DNA from: Comamonadaceae bacterium | Lineage (GTDB): Bacteria > Pseudomonadota > Gammaproteobacteria > Burkholderiales > Burkholderiaceae_C | Length of the DNA: 64,000 nt | NCBI GenBank assembly: GCA_947450675.1 | Contig: CANFWI010000004.1 | Location: 49,597 to 113,596 of the forward strand | Reading direction: 5' to 3' | Notes under the pieces: model-generated | The model's database searches: none | Seen by the model: only the letters and a program-made list of their open reading frames with translations | What the model was told of the DNA's origin: nothing | Shown: piece after piece, positions 37,853 to 47,995 of the stretch | Layout: every line of letters starts with the position of its first letter | Numbering within the stretch: position 1 is the stretch's first letter | Program-made: the position numbers and the translations under genes

Positions 37853-38338
37853 AAAAGGTGGCCAGTTGCATGCGCGCCGGCAAGACCCAAAAAGCGTGCA
37901 TCAGCTTGCGAAACGGAAACCACATCAGTAGCAACTCCAACGAAAAAAGATGCAGCGCCAGCGGCCCGCGGTACAGCAAGTGGTCGAGCAGCAACGTCAC
38001 AGCGGATGATTCATTCAGCACCGCCATGCCGGTGATGACCGGCAGAAAAGTGACAGTCCAAGTGATGAAGTCGTCCGCTTTTGAAAGGCGCTTGAGCACC
38101 GAGTCGGTCAGCCGATGCACAAAGGCGATGTGCGGTGCATAGCCAAAAAACACGACAGCCAGACCCAGATGAAAAACATAAGGGTTGACCGTGACCAAGG
38201 TCGCGCTGGGGTGAAAACTGCCTTTGGGCACTGTGCTCTGCAGGGCCGAGCGCAAGGCAGCAGCCCGGCCAAAAGCCTGCCGAGCGGGTGCTGTTGCTGC
38301 GGCCCACGCACCAGATCAAGAAAATCCATGTTAGACAC
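37827..38338 (-). pseudogene. Remnant of NarI/DsrM-like membrane subunit (respiratory nitrate reductase gamma-like)
   Basis: MDFLDLVRGP in one frame, then TVPKGSFHPSATLVTVNPYVFHLGLAVVFFGYAPHIAF...LSKADDFITWTVTFLPVITGMAVL...LLLMWFPFRKLMHAF in another. Confidence 0.68.
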
Positions 38339-38486
38339 CTGACTTTTTTCTGTCAGATGCGCCCGACAGATGCCAGAGCGTAGGTCTTTGGCGTCAAGTG
38401 GTTATTCATCTACCGCAAGCATTTAGCAACCTTCCGGGCCGTGACCTCATTGGATGATCGAGACTCCTTGGGGCTACGACGCACAC

Positions 38487-38515
38487 AAAAAAGCCGCACT
38501 GGTGCGGCTTTTTTT
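38487..38515. terminator. Bidirectional-looking Rho-independent terminator
   Basis: AAAAAAGCCGCAC-TG-GTGCGGCTTTTTTT, downstream of cytochrome c gene. Confidence 0.85.
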
Positions 38516-38552
38516 CCAGGGTGACGGGCCGTCAAGCCCGCCAGCGTCAACT

Positions 38553-39227
38553 TCAGCGAAAGCGGCTTTGCGGCACGACTTTCACATCGCCCTGAACAGA
38601 CGAAATGTAATTGGCCAGCAACTTCAGTTCAGCGTTGCTGTACTGCTTGGCCATGCTGGCCATGATCGGATTCGCACGGCCAACTTTGGCGTTGTCGGTG
38701 GTTTTATAGGCCTTCAAGGCGACGAACAAATAGTCAGCGTACTGGCCGCCAATTTTCGGATACGACGGATCAATCGGCATGCTGAAATTGGCACCGTGGC
38801 AAGACGCGCAATTGGCTTTGCCTAAAAGAGCCGCCACTTCAGCGCTAGGCGCTTTGGCTTCTTTGGGTGCCAACTGTCCCTCAACCAAACCATGCTGGCT
38901 GTAGTAAGCCGCCAGATCGGCGATGTTTTGGTCGGTCAGGCTCTCCGTGATGCTGCGCATCGTCGGATGCTTGCGATCGCCTTTTTTGTAGGCGTGCAAG
39001 GCCGACTCAATGTATTTGGCGTTTTGACCTGAGATCATCGGCACTTTGTAGACTTCAGGAAAGCTCGCCTGATAGCCTTTGATGCCGTGGCAGCCAATGC
39101 ACATGGCATTGATTTTTCCACCGACTTGGGCGTTGCCAGTGACGTCCTGGGCTTGGGCGGTCAAGCTCACGAAGGAGACAGCCAGAGCGAAAATAGTAGG
39201 GAGCAGCTTAATCATTTTTGCGCGCAC
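38553..39227 (-). CDS. Di-heme cytochrome c (c4-like)
   Basis: Signal peptide; CIGCH and CASCH heme motifs. Confidence 0.9.
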   Translation of the reverse strand: MRAKMIKLLPTIFALAVSFVSLTAQAQDVTGNAQVGGKINAMCIGCHGIKGYQASFPEVYKVPMISGQNAKYIESALHAYKKGDRKHPTMRSITESLTDQNIADLAAYYSQHGLVEGQLAPKEAKAPSAEVAALLGKANCASCHGANFSMPIDPSYPKIGGQYADYLFVALKAYKTTDNAKVGRANPIMASMAKQYSNAELKLLANYISSVQGDVKVVPQSRFR

Positions 39228-39349
39228 AATCAGGTGAGATTCATCGTAAAACTACATCAGATTATATCTGCGAGAGATCGGCGCCCTGACCTGTTCGGCA
39301 GGCGCCCCTCGACTCCAGCCCCCAACCACCACTTTCATCCTATCGCCAC

Positions 39350-40192
39350 ATGAAATTTCAAGGTTCTCAAAACTACGTCGCCACCGAAGATCTGATGCTG
39401 GCCGTGAACGCCTCCGCCACGCTCAAAAAACCGCTGCTGGTCAAGGGCGAGCCTGGCACCGGTAAAACCATGCTGGCCGAGGAGGTGGCCGAGGCCCTGC
39501 AGCTGCCCTTGCTGCAATGGCACATCAAGTCGACCACCAAGGCACAGCAAGGCCTGTACGAATACGACGCTGTTTCGCGGCTACGCGACTCGCAGCTGGG
39601 CGACGAAAAAGTCAAAGACATTCACAACTACATCCTCAAGGGCGTGTTGTGGCAAGCCTTCACCGCTGACCAGCCCGTGGCGCTGCTGATCGACGAGATC
39701 GACAAGGCCGACATTGAATTCCCGAACGACTTGTTGCGGGAGATCGACCGTATGGAGTTCTACTGCTACGAAACCCGCGAGCTCATCAAAGCCAAACACC
39801 GGCCGCTGGTGTTCATCACCTCGAACAATGAAAAAGAACTGCCAGACGCTTTCCTGCGCCGCTGCTTTTTCCACTACATCAAGTTTCCAGAAGCGGAAAC
39901 CATGAAGAAAATTGTCGAAGTGCATTTCCCGGGCCTGAAGCAGGAATTGCTGGCAGCGGCCATGAAAACTTTTTATGACGTGCGCAACCTGCCCGGCCTG
40001 AAGAAAAAACCATCCACCAGCGAGTTGCTGGACTGGCTCAAGCTGCTGGTCGCCGAAGACATCTCGCTTGATGTTCTGCAAAGCCAGGACCACAAAGTGT
40101 CGGTACCGCCGCTGATCGGTGCGCTGCTCAAGAACGAGCAAGATGTGACGCTGTTTGAAAAACTGGTGTTCATGCAACGCCAAAACCGCTGA
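39350..40192 (+). CDS. MoxR-family AAA+ ATPase
   Basis: KPLLVKGEPGTGKTMLAEEVAEALQLPLLQWHIKSTTKAQQGLYEYDAVSRLRDSQ. Confidence 0.93.
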   Translation: MKFQGSQNYVATEDLMLAVNASATLKKPLLVKGEPGTGKTMLAEEVAEALQLPLLQWHIKSTTKAQQGLYEYDAVSRLRDSQLGDEKVKDIHNYILKGVLWQAFTADQPVALLIDEIDKADIEFPNDLLREIDRMEFYCYETRELIKAKHRPLVFITSNNEKELPDAFLRRCFFHYIKFPEAETMKKIVEVHFPGLKQELLAAAMKTFYDVRNLPGLKKKPSTSELLDWLKLLVAEDISLDVLQSQDHKVSVPPLIGALLKNEQDVTLFEKLVFMQRQNR

Positions 40193-40198
40193 GCCAAC

Positions 40199-40444
40199 AT
40201 GAGCAACAACACCTTATGGTTTGAAGGCCTGAGCGATGCAGTCGGCTTCGTCGGCGGCGCGTTACTGGGTTTCTGGCTGGGTCGCCTGTTGGGACTCGAC
40301 ATCTTTGCCGATGGCTATAGCCATAACGCCATTGGCGGCATCGTGCTGGTGGGACTGGGCGGTGGTTTGGGGCTGCAAGGCGTCAGACGCTGGCGTCTTG
40401 CACAAGCCGCCAATGCGGCGAAAAACGCAAGCCAAGACCACTGA
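40199..40444 (+). CDS. Small membrane protein, unknown function
   Basis: Two hydrophobic Gly-rich segments; between moxR-like and GNAT genes. Confidence 0.65.
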   Translation: MSNNTLWFEGLSDAVGFVGGALLGFWLGRLLGLDIFADGYSHNAIGGIVLVGLGGGLGLQGVRRWRLAQAANAAKNASQDH

Positions 40445-40451
40445 AGCGCAC

Positions 40452-41060
40452 ATGAGCTGGGTCCAAGCTGTCACGCTGTCGGGTCGGGGAATTGAACTCA
40501 GGCCTTTGACGTTGGCGCACGAAACCGGCTTGACCGCCGCCGCAGCCGACGGCGAGTTGTGGCGCTTGCGCGTCACATCGGTACCAGAACCCGAGAACAC
40601 CCGCCGCTACATTGAGGCCGCGCTTCAAGGACAAGCTGAAGGCCATCGGCTGCCGTTTGTCGTGGTCGACGCCACCAACGGCAAAGTGCTTGGTTGCACC
40701 AGCTACCACGACATCGTGCCCGCCATCCAACGCTTAGAAATCGGCTGGACTTGGTACGCCGCCAGCGCTCAACGCACGCACGTCAACACCAGTTGCAAGC
40801 TGCTGTTGCTCACGCATGCGTTTGAAACCTTGGCTTGCAAGGTGGTGGGTTGGCGCACGGACAATTTCAACTTTGCCTCACAACGCGCCATTGAACGACT
40901 CGGTGCCCGCAAAGATGGCGTGCTGCGCGGCCATGCACTGCGCCGCGACGGCACCATCCGCGACACCGTGATGTACAGCTTGACGGCTGGCGAATGGCCC
41001 GAAGTCAAAGCCCATTTGTTGTATCTTTTAGAGCGCCCGGGAACCCGCCATGCTGATTGA
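40452..41060 (+). CDS. GNAT-family N-acetyltransferase (RimJ/RimL-like)
   Basis: IELRPLTLAHETGLTAAAADGELWRLRVTSVPEPENTRRYIEAAL...KVVGWRTDNFNFASQRAIERLGARKDGVLRGH. Confidence 0.9.
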   Translation: MSWVQAVTLSGRGIELRPLTLAHETGLTAAAADGELWRLRVTSVPEPENTRRYIEAALQGQAEGHRLPFVVVDATNGKVLGCTSYHDIVPAIQRLEIGWTWYAASAQRTHVNTSCKLLLLTHAFETLACKVVGWRTDNFNFASQRAIERLGARKDGVLRGHALRRDGTIRDTVMYSLTAGEWPEVKAHLLYLLERPGTRHAD

Positions 41061-42261
41061 TTTTTTCTACACCTTGCGCTCGGCCAAGCTACCGGTGTCG
41101 GTCAAGGAATACCTGACGCTGCTCGAAGCGCTGAAGGCCGGCGTGGTCGGGCCCAACAGCGGCGAGGCCGATCCGTCAGGCGAAGGCGCCTACAAGATTG
41201 ACGATTTTTATTACCTGAGCCGCACGGTGCTGGTGAAGGACGAGAAGCATTACGACAAGTTTGACCGCGCCTTTGCGGCCTACTTTAAAGGCGTTGAGAT
41301 GGTGGCCGACTTCACCAAGGACATCCCGCTCGAATGGCTGCGCAAAAACCTCGAATTAGAGCTCAGCGCTGAAGACAAAGCGAAGATTGAGAAGATGGGT
41401 TGGGACGAGCTCATGGAAACGCTGAAAAAGCGTTTTGAAGAGCAGAAAGAACGCCACGAAGGCGGCAGCAAATGGATCGGCACGGGTGGTACATCGCCGT
41501 TTGGCGCGAATGGCTTCAACCCACGCGGCATCCGCATTGGCCAGGAAAAAAGCCGCAACAAAAGTGCCGTGAAGGTCTGGGACCAACGCGCCTACAAAGA
41601 CTACGACGACTCGCAAGAACTCGGCACCCGCAACATCAAGGTCGCCCTGCGCCGGCTGCGCAAATTCGCCCGACAAGGCAGCGCTGATGAGCTGGACCTC
41701 GACGACACCATCCGCTCTACCGCGGCGAATGCCGGTTGGCTGGACATCAAGATGGTGCCCGAGCGCCATAACAACGTGAAGGTGCTGCTGTTGATGGATG
41801 TCGGCGGCACCATGGACGAACACATCGCCCGCGTTGAAGAGCTGTTCTCGGCCAGCAAGTCGGAGTTCAAACACCTGGAGTTTTATTACTTTCACAACTG
41901 CGTTTATGACTTCATGTGGAAGAACAACCGCCGCCGCTTCAGCGAAAAGTTCGCCACATTGGACATCATCCGCAAGTACAACAAAGACTACAAGCTCATC
42001 TTTATCGGTGACGCCACCATGAGCCCGTATGAGATTCTTCAACCCGGTGGCAGTGTGGAATACAACAACGCTGAAAGCGGCGCCGAATGGATCCAGCGCT
42101 TGACCAGCGCCTTCCCCAAATTCGCCTGGATCAACCCCGAACCGCAAGGCGTCTGGCAGTACCGGCAGAGCATTGCCGTGATGCAACAGCTCGTCGGCAA
42201 CCGCATGTACCCCTTGACCCTCAAAGGACTTGAAGAAGCCATGCGCCTGCTGACCAAGTGA
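41050..42261 (+). CDS. VWA domain CoxE-like protein
   Basis: MLIDFFYTLRSAKLPVSVKEYLTLLEALKAG...NNVKVLLLMDVGGTMDEHIARVEELFSASKSEFKHLEFYYFHNCVYDFMW. Confidence 0.92.
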   Translation: MLIDFFYTLRSAKLPVSVKEYLTLLEALKAGVVGPNSGEADPSGEGAYKIDDFYYLSRTVLVKDEKHYDKFDRAFAAYFKGVEMVADFTKDIPLEWLRKNLELELSAEDKAKIEKMGWDELMETLKKRFEEQKERHEGGSKWIGTGGTSPFGANGFNPRGIRIGQEKSRNKSAVKVWDQRAYKDYDDSQELGTRNIKVALRRLRKFARQGSADELDLDDTIRSTAANAGWLDIKMVPERHNNVKVLLLMDVGGTMDEHIARVEELFSASKSEFKHLEFYYFHNCVYDFMWKNNRRRFSEKFATLDIIRKYNKDYKLIFIGDATMSPYEILQPGGSVEYNNAESGAEWIQRLTSAFPKFAWINPEPQGVWQYRQSIAVMQQLVGNRMYPLTLKGLEEAMRLLTK

Positions 42262-42277
42262 CCGTAAACTTGCCGGC

Positions 42278-44143
42278 GTGACTTTCGCCTTACGCCACCG
42301 TATTTTTTTCTTCATTTTTGTCGGGGTCATGGCCGCGTGGACCGCGCTTCCGGGCCTAGCCTTCGCGCAGGACGAACTGTCCTCGGCGCCTGCTGAAAAC
42401 CCGCAGCCGAGCACCAACTCTTTTGACGTTCGCGTGGAAGCACCCGAAGACATCAAAGACTTGCTTGAGCGCCATTTGCAACTGCAACGCTACCGCGCCG
42501 TGACCGATTTGGAAGACACGGAACTGGTGCGCCTGATGGTGTTGGCAGAGACTGATGCGCGTCAATTGGTCGGCACCTTGGGTTACTTCAGCCCTGAGAT
42601 TCAAGTCAGCCGCAGTCCGGTCAGCGTCCCACCAACCACACCCACTATTCTGGTCAAGGTCGAAGCCGGACTGGCCACCCGCACAGCGCAAACGACGATG
42701 CGTTTCAACGGCGACATTGCAAGTTCCCCGGATGCTGACGCCGCGAAGATGCGTGACAGCATCAACCAAAACTGGCGCTTGCCGGCGGGGCAGCCTTTCA
42801 CTCAAGACAACTGGGACGCGGCCAAGACCCAAGCGCTGCGGCAACTGGTGGCGCGGCGTTACCCGGCGGGCAAAATTTCATACAGCTTGGCCGATATCGA
42901 TCCCCTTGCGCACGCCGCCACACTGACACTGGAGATGGACTCTGGCCCGCTCTACCGCTTGGGCGAGCTCAAGGTCAGCGGCATTGAGCGTTACGACCCG
43001 GTGTTGGTGTCGCGCTTGGCCCGCCTGATGCCCGGCGATATTTACGACCAACGCAAACTCATTGAGGCCCAGCAACGGCTGGCCGGCAGCGGTTATTTTG
43101 ATTCAGCCTATGTGCTGGTCGATCCGGCCAGCGACCCGGACGCGGCACCCGTCACGGTGCAGGTGCGCGAAGCCAAGCTGCAAAAGGTGGTGCTCGGCAT
43201 TGGCCTGACGACCGATGCGGGGCCGCGGGCCTCCATCGAACACACGTACAACCGCGTGCCCGGCCTTGACTGGCGGGCCGTGACCAAGCTGCAAATGGAC
43301 AGCAAAACCCCGCTGGCACAAACCGAGTGGACATCCCTGCCCGACGCCGACAACTGGCGCTGGGTCGCGCTCGCGCGCGCCACACGACTCGACGACAACG
43401 AGCTGGTCACCGATGCGCAGACCCTGCGCTTCGGGCAAGTGCAAATCGGTGAACGTATCGACCGCTCGACTTACATGCAATACGACCGGGCGACCGTGAC
43501 CGCCAGCGGCACAGCCAGCACATTGAACGACGCACGCCTCGGCGACGGCTCAGCCCTGAGCCTGAACTACGGCTGGACCGGCCGCTACTTTGACAGCCTG
43601 CCCTTTCCCTCGCGCGGCTACGGACTCGGATTTGATGTCGGCGGCGGCACCACGATGGGGGCAAACCGCCAACCATTCACCCGTGCGATTGGCCGCTGGA
43701 TCGGCATCGCGCCGCTGGACAAAGGCCGAATCGCCATGCGCGCCGAAGGCGGTGCCGTGGTGGCAGCCAACGATGCAACGATGCCCGCGACCCTGCTGTT
43801 TCGCACCGGCGGCGACACCACCGTGCGAGGCTACGGGCTGCGCGACATCGGCGTCACCTTGCCCGACGGCAGCACCGGCCCCGGCCACTACCTGGCCGTC
43901 GCCAGCGCCGAATGGCAGCGACCGATTTTGAGCGCCGGCTTGCCGACCGAATGGGAAAGTACGGTCTTCATGGACGCCGGCAATGTGGCGGACAGCGCAA
44001 CGGCTCTACAGCGCCATATCGCCGTCGGCGTGGGTGCCGGTGCGCGCTGGAAAAGCCCGATTGGCCCCCTGCAAATAGATCTGGCCTACGGCGTTAAAAC
44101 CCAGCAAGTTCGACTTCACGTCAGCGTCGGGTTTGTGTTTTAA
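42278..44143 (+). CDS. tamA: TamA-like Omp85 outer membrane assembly protein
   Basis: POTRA-like repeats, GGDTTVRGYGLRDIGV motif, terminal beta-barrel ending LHVSVGFVF. Confidence 0.9.
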   Translation: MTFALRHRIFFFIFVGVMAAWTALPGLAFAQDELSSAPAENPQPSTNSFDVRVEAPEDIKDLLERHLQLQRYRAVTDLEDTELVRLMVLAETDARQLVGTLGYFSPEIQVSRSPVSVPPTTPTILVKVEAGLATRTAQTTMRFNGDIASSPDADAAKMRDSINQNWRLPAGQPFTQDNWDAAKTQALRQLVARRYPAGKISYSLADIDPLAHAATLTLEMDSGPLYRLGELKVSGIERYDPVLVSRLARLMPGDIYDQRKLIEAQQRLAGSGYFDSAYVLVDPASDPDAAPVTVQVREAKLQKVVLGIGLTTDAGPRASIEHTYNRVPGLDWRAVTKLQMDSKTPLAQTEWTSLPDADNWRWVALARATRLDDNELVTDAQTLRFGQVQIGERIDRSTYMQYDRATVTASGTASTLNDARLGDGSALSLNYGWTGRYFDSLPFPSRGYGLGFDVGGGTTMGANRQPFTRAIGRWIGIAPLDKGRIAMRAEGGAVVAANDATMPATLLFRTGGDTTVRGYGLRDIGVTLPDGSTGPGHYLAVASAEWQRPILSAGLPTEWESTVFMDAGNVADSATALQRHIAVGVGAGARWKSPIGPLQIDLAYGVKTQQVRLHVSVGFVF

Positions 44144-47100
44144 ATGCGGCAAACACTTCGCTTTTTTATCCGGTTTTTGGTGACCACGGTCTTGCCGCTG
44201 GGCCTGCTTGCCAGCGGCGTTTGGTGGTGGAGCGGCAGCGACGGCTCGCTGGCCACCGCCTTGCGCTGGGTCAGCCAGTCCACGCTGTTGCCAGCCCAAA
44301 GCAGCGTGCGCGCCGACAACGTGACCGGGTCCATCCGGCAAGGAGGCCGAATCGGGCGCCTGGTCTGGCAAGACAAGCGTCTGCGCGTCACGGCCGAGCA
44401 GCTGGATGTGCGCTGGCAAGTGCAAGCCCTTTTGTCAGGCCGACTGCAGATCGACCGGCTGCATCTGGCGAGTCTGCAAATAGACCCCAGCGACGCCGAT
44501 GAAACACCGCCAGCCACCTCGCCGCCAGCGCTTTCACTGCCCGTGGACGTCACACTGAGAGACCTCGCAGTGGGTCACCTCGCCTGGGGCGGCCAGCCGG
44601 CCATTCAGGCCTCGGAGCTGCTGGCCAACTACCGCTATGCCAATGCACAACACGCTATCGCTTTAGACCATGTGCAAGTCGCCAGCGGCAGTTACCAGGG
44701 CCGCGCCAGCTTGGCGGCAGACGGCAGCATGACGCTAGACGCCAGCCTGTCGGGCGTGCTGCAGGCAGCGCTGGCCAATGGCTTGCAAGCGCTGCCGTTG
44801 ACCCTGAATGCCACAGCCCAAGGCGCATTGACTGACTTCACCTTGAAGGCCGCGCTGAACCTCGAGGGCACCGCCCTTCGAAGCGGCTTGCAGCCGCAAG
44901 CCCATGTCAATGCGCGCGTCTTGCCGTGGGCAGCGCAGCCATTGCCCGAAGCCGAGGCCCGATTCCGCGACCTCGACTTGGCCATGCTGTGGCCAGATGC
45001 GCCACAAACCCAACTCACCGGAACCGCGCAGGTGCAACCGCTTGGCGCCGCCGGCTGGACACTCACAACAGCGCTGAAAAACTACCGCGCGGGGCCTTGG
45101 GATCAGCAGCGTTTGCCCATCGACCAACTCCAAGCCAGCGGTGAATGGCGTGGCGGCAAAGCCTTGTTGCGCTCGCTGGACGCACAGTTGGGCGCAGGCA
45201 GACTCCAAGCCAGCGGCGCATGGACTGACAAAACGAATTCAACCAGCGCCAGCAACGACTGGCGAGTCAATGTTCAGCTGCAGAAAATCAAGCCTGCCGC
45301 CCTGCATTCAAAGCTGACCCGCCAACTGATGAACGGCAACGCCGCGCTGAAGTCGACCGGCGACACGCTCGAACTCAGCGCGTTGCAGTTGCGCACGCCC
45401 GACGCCGACATCAAAGCCAGTGCTCAGTTTCAGCCGAAGACACTCGGTGGCGAAGGCCAGTTGTCGCTGTCAGCCCCTGGCATCCAACTTGAAACCAAAG
45501 GCGAGTTGCGGCCAACCACTGGAGCCGGCCAATTTGCATTGAAAGCGTCCGACATGCAGCAGGCCTTGCGCTGGTTGCGCGGCCTGCCGGGTCTGTCTGC
45601 CGCACTGGAGGCCGCCACAGCGACAGGTCGCGGTCAACTGGCTGTGGATTGGCAAGGCGGCTGGCGCGACCCGCAACTCAGCGCAGCGCTGAGCGTTCCG
45701 GCGCTCGACTGGGAACCGGCGTCAACCAATTTACGGCTGCGCGATGTGCAAGCCAGCCTGAATGGCCGACTCAGCCAAATGCAAGTGACAGCGAAGGGCC
45801 GGGCCGATGTCGGTACGCGGCGCATCTCACTTGAACTGGGCGCAGAAGGTGGCAGCAACGCCAAGCCGCTGTCGCTGACCTCGGCGCTGTCATCGTGGCA
45901 GGCGAGTGTCAAGCAACTCCAACTCTCGGCCGAAGACCCGACCTTGGGCGCGGGCGTCTGGCGACTGGAAACGCAACACACCTTTGACGTGAAAGGCGCC
46001 ACCAACTTGATTGAGATCGGTGCCGGACAAGCCAGTTTGGCCGCCCCAACAGCCAAGATCGGCGAACGCAGCGCAACGCCCAGTCCAGCGTTGCTGGCTT
46101 GGCAACCAACGCGCTGGCAAGCGGGTGAGCTCGTCACGGCTGGCTCACTCAAGGGCTTGCCACTGGCGTGGGCAGAACTGCTGTTGGGCCCACAAATCAC
46201 CAACGCCGGCTTGGTCGGCAATCTGGTCTTTGACGGTGATTGGGATGCCGCGATTGGCGCCAACCTGAAGCTCAAGGCGCAACTCGCGCGCAGCAGCGGC
46301 GACTTCAGTTTGCAAGCGGAAAGCGCCGACGGTGCGCAAGCCCGTGTCGCCGCCGGCATGCGTGATGCTCGCCTGAGCCTCGCCATCAACAACAGTGATC
46401 TCACGGTCCAACTTCGCTGGGACAGCGCACGCGCGGGCACGGCCGAGGGGCAGTTGCGCACACAGCTCAAGCGCACCTCCGGGACTAAGGCGAGTGATGC
46501 CAGCGCACAAGACGGACCAACGATGGCCGGTTGGAGCTGGCCTGCAGACGCGGCACTCAGTGGTCAGTTGACAGCGCAACTGCCGCGGCTGGGCGCTTGG
46601 TCGGTGCTGGCGCCACCGGGCTGGCGGATGCGCGGCTCGTTGGCCACCCACATGGCCATCAGCGGGACCCGATCTGCCCCGCTGTTGACCGGTGATTTGC
46701 AGGCTGATGACATGGCGCTGCGCTCCGTGGTCGACGGCTTTGAGTTCGGCAAAGGCCGACTGCGTGCCCACGTCGATGGCACGCGCATGCGCATCAGCGA
46801 GTTCACCTTGCACGGTGCTGGGGCGAAAGATACCGGCGGCGTGCTCAGCGCCCAAGGTGAGGCCAGCTGGGTCAATGGCGCGCCACAAGTCACGCTGACA
46901 GCGCAGCTCGACCGCTTGCGCGCCAGCATCCGCAGCGACCGTCAGGTCACGCTGTCGGGCAAGCTGCAAGCGTCGATGGCCGGCACGCAGGCCAACATCA
47001 GCGGTGCGCTCAACGTCGATCAGGCGCGCATCGTGTTGCCCGATGAAAGTCGACCGCAACTCGGAGACGACGTGCTGGTGCGCACAGCGCAAGCCAGCCT

Positions 47101-47854
47101 GCCGGCAACGAGCACTGCGCAGCCTGATCACCGTGCCACAAAAATTGATGTGCGGATCGACCTTGGCAACGACTTTCGCATCGAGGGGAAAGGCATCAAA
47201 ACGCGCATGCGCGGCTCACTGAATTTGCTGGGTGATGCCGTGTCCGCGCCACGGCTGCTGGGGACCATCACGACCGTCGGCGGCGAATACAGCGCTTACG
47301 GCCAGCGGCTGGACATCGACACCGGGGTGCTGAGATTCACCGGCCCGATCGACAATCCGACCCTGACTATTTTGGCGATTCGCCCCAACCTGACGCAACG
47401 CGTCGGCGTCGAAATCACCGGCACCGCCTTGCTGCCCACTGTGCGCCTTTACGCCCAACCCGACTTGCCCGATGCTGAAAAATTAGCTTGGCTGGTGCTG
47501 GGTCGATCATCTGCCGCAGGCGGTGCTGAAGCGGCCCTGTTGCAACAAGCCGCCATCGCCTTACTGGGCAGCAAAAGCGGCGCTATGTCCGGCGGACTCG
47601 CCGCGTCGCTGGGGCTGGACGAGCTGTCTTTTCGCGCGCCATCCAGCAGCACTGACGCGGGCACTGCCGCCGGGGGCGCCATCACACTGGGCAAACGCTT
47701 TTCTCGTAATTTTTATGCCGCATACGAACGCTCGCTGTCGGGAACCTTCGGAACACTTTTCATGTTTTACGAGCTCTCGCGGCGATTCACCGTGCGCGCG
47801 CAGGCCGGCGAACAAACGGCAGTCGACCTGATTTTCACCGTGACTTACGAGTGA
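44144..47854 (+). CDS. tamB: TamB-like translocation/assembly module protein
   Basis: Large N-anchored beta-helical protein with C-terminal DUF490-type region (ITTVGGEYSAYGQRLDIDTGVLRFTGPIDNPTLTILAIR...YELSRRFTVRAQAGEQTAVDLIFTVTYE), directly after tamA. Confidence 0.92.
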   Translation: MRQTLRFFIRFLVTTVLPLGLLASGVWWWSGSDGSLATALRWVSQSTLLPAQSSVRADNVTGSIRQGGRIGRLVWQDKRLRVTAEQLDVRWQVQALLSGRLQIDRLHLASLQIDPSDADETPPATSPPALSLPVDVTLRDLAVGHLAWGGQPAIQASELLANYRYANAQHAIALDHVQVASGSYQGRASLAADGSMTLDASLSGVLQAALANGLQALPLTLNATAQGALTDFTLKAALNLEGTALRSGLQPQAHVNARVLPWAAQPLPEAEARFRDLDLAMLWPDAPQTQLTGTAQVQPLGAAGWTLTTALKNYRAGPWDQQRLPIDQLQASGEWRGGKALLRSLDAQLGAGRLQASGAWTDKTNSTSASNDWRVNVQLQKIKPAALHSKLTRQLMNGNAALKSTGDTLELSALQLRTPDADIKASAQFQPKTLGGEGQLSLSAPGIQLETKGELRPTTGAGQFALKASDMQQALRWLRGLPGLSAALEAATATGRGQLAVDWQGGWRDPQLSAALSVPALDWEPASTNLRLRDVQASLNGRLSQMQVTAKGRADVGTRRISLELGAEGGSNAKPLSLTSALSSWQASVKQLQLSAEDPTLGAGVWRLETQHTFDVKGATNLIEIGAGQASLAAPTAKIGERSATPSPALLAWQPTRWQAGELVTAGSLKGLPLAWAELLLGPQITNAGLVGNLVFDGDWDAAIGANLKLKAQLARSSGDFSLQAESADGAQARVAAGMRDARLSLAINNSDLTVQLRWDSARAGTAEGQLRTQLKRTSGTKASDASAQDGPTMAGWSWPADAALSGQLTAQLPRLGAWSVLAPPGWRMRGSLATHMAISGTRSAPLLTGDLQADDMALRSVVDGFEFGKGRLRAHVDGTRMRISEFTLHGAGAKDTGGVLSAQGEASWVNGAPQVTLTAQLDRLRASIRSDRQVTLSGKLQASMAGTQANISGALNVDQARIVLPDESRPQLGDDVLVRTAQASLPATSTAQPDHRATKIDVRIDLGNDFRIEGKGIKTRMRGSLNLLGDAVSAPRLLGTITTVGGEYSAYGQRLDIDTGVLRFTGPIDNPTLTILAIRPNLTQRVGVEITGTALLPTVRLYAQPDLPDAEKLAWLVLGRSSAAGGAEAALLQQAAIALLGSKSGAMSGGLAASLGLDELSFRAPSSSTDAGTAAGGAITLGKRFSRNFYAAYERSLSGTFGTLFMFYELSRRFTVRAQAGEQTAVDLIFTVTYE

Positions 47855-47906
47855 ACGGTGAGAAGGCTCGAAACACCACCGAATACAATGACCGGCCAGG
47901 CAAAAT

Positions 47907-47981
47907 GCCGCCATAGTTCAACGGATAGAACGAGTGCCTCCTAAGCGCTAGATACAGGTTCGATTCCTGTTGGTGGCACCA
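47907..47981 (+). tRNA. tRNA-Arg (anticodon CCT)
   Basis: GCCGCCA/TGGTGGC acceptor stem, AGTGC-CTCCTAA-GCGCT anticodon arm, GGTTCGATTCC T-arm, encoded CCA. Confidence 0.93.
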
Positions 47982-47995
47982 CCATGACAGGTTTC

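Noticed and set aside
41356-42456. 366-aa reverse ORF opposite the CoxE-like gene
   Set aside because: Antisense shadow spanning the VWA gene and tamA start; no conserved motifs
46145-47131. 328-aa reverse ORF opposite tamB
   Set aside because: Antisense shadow within TamB; low plausibility composition
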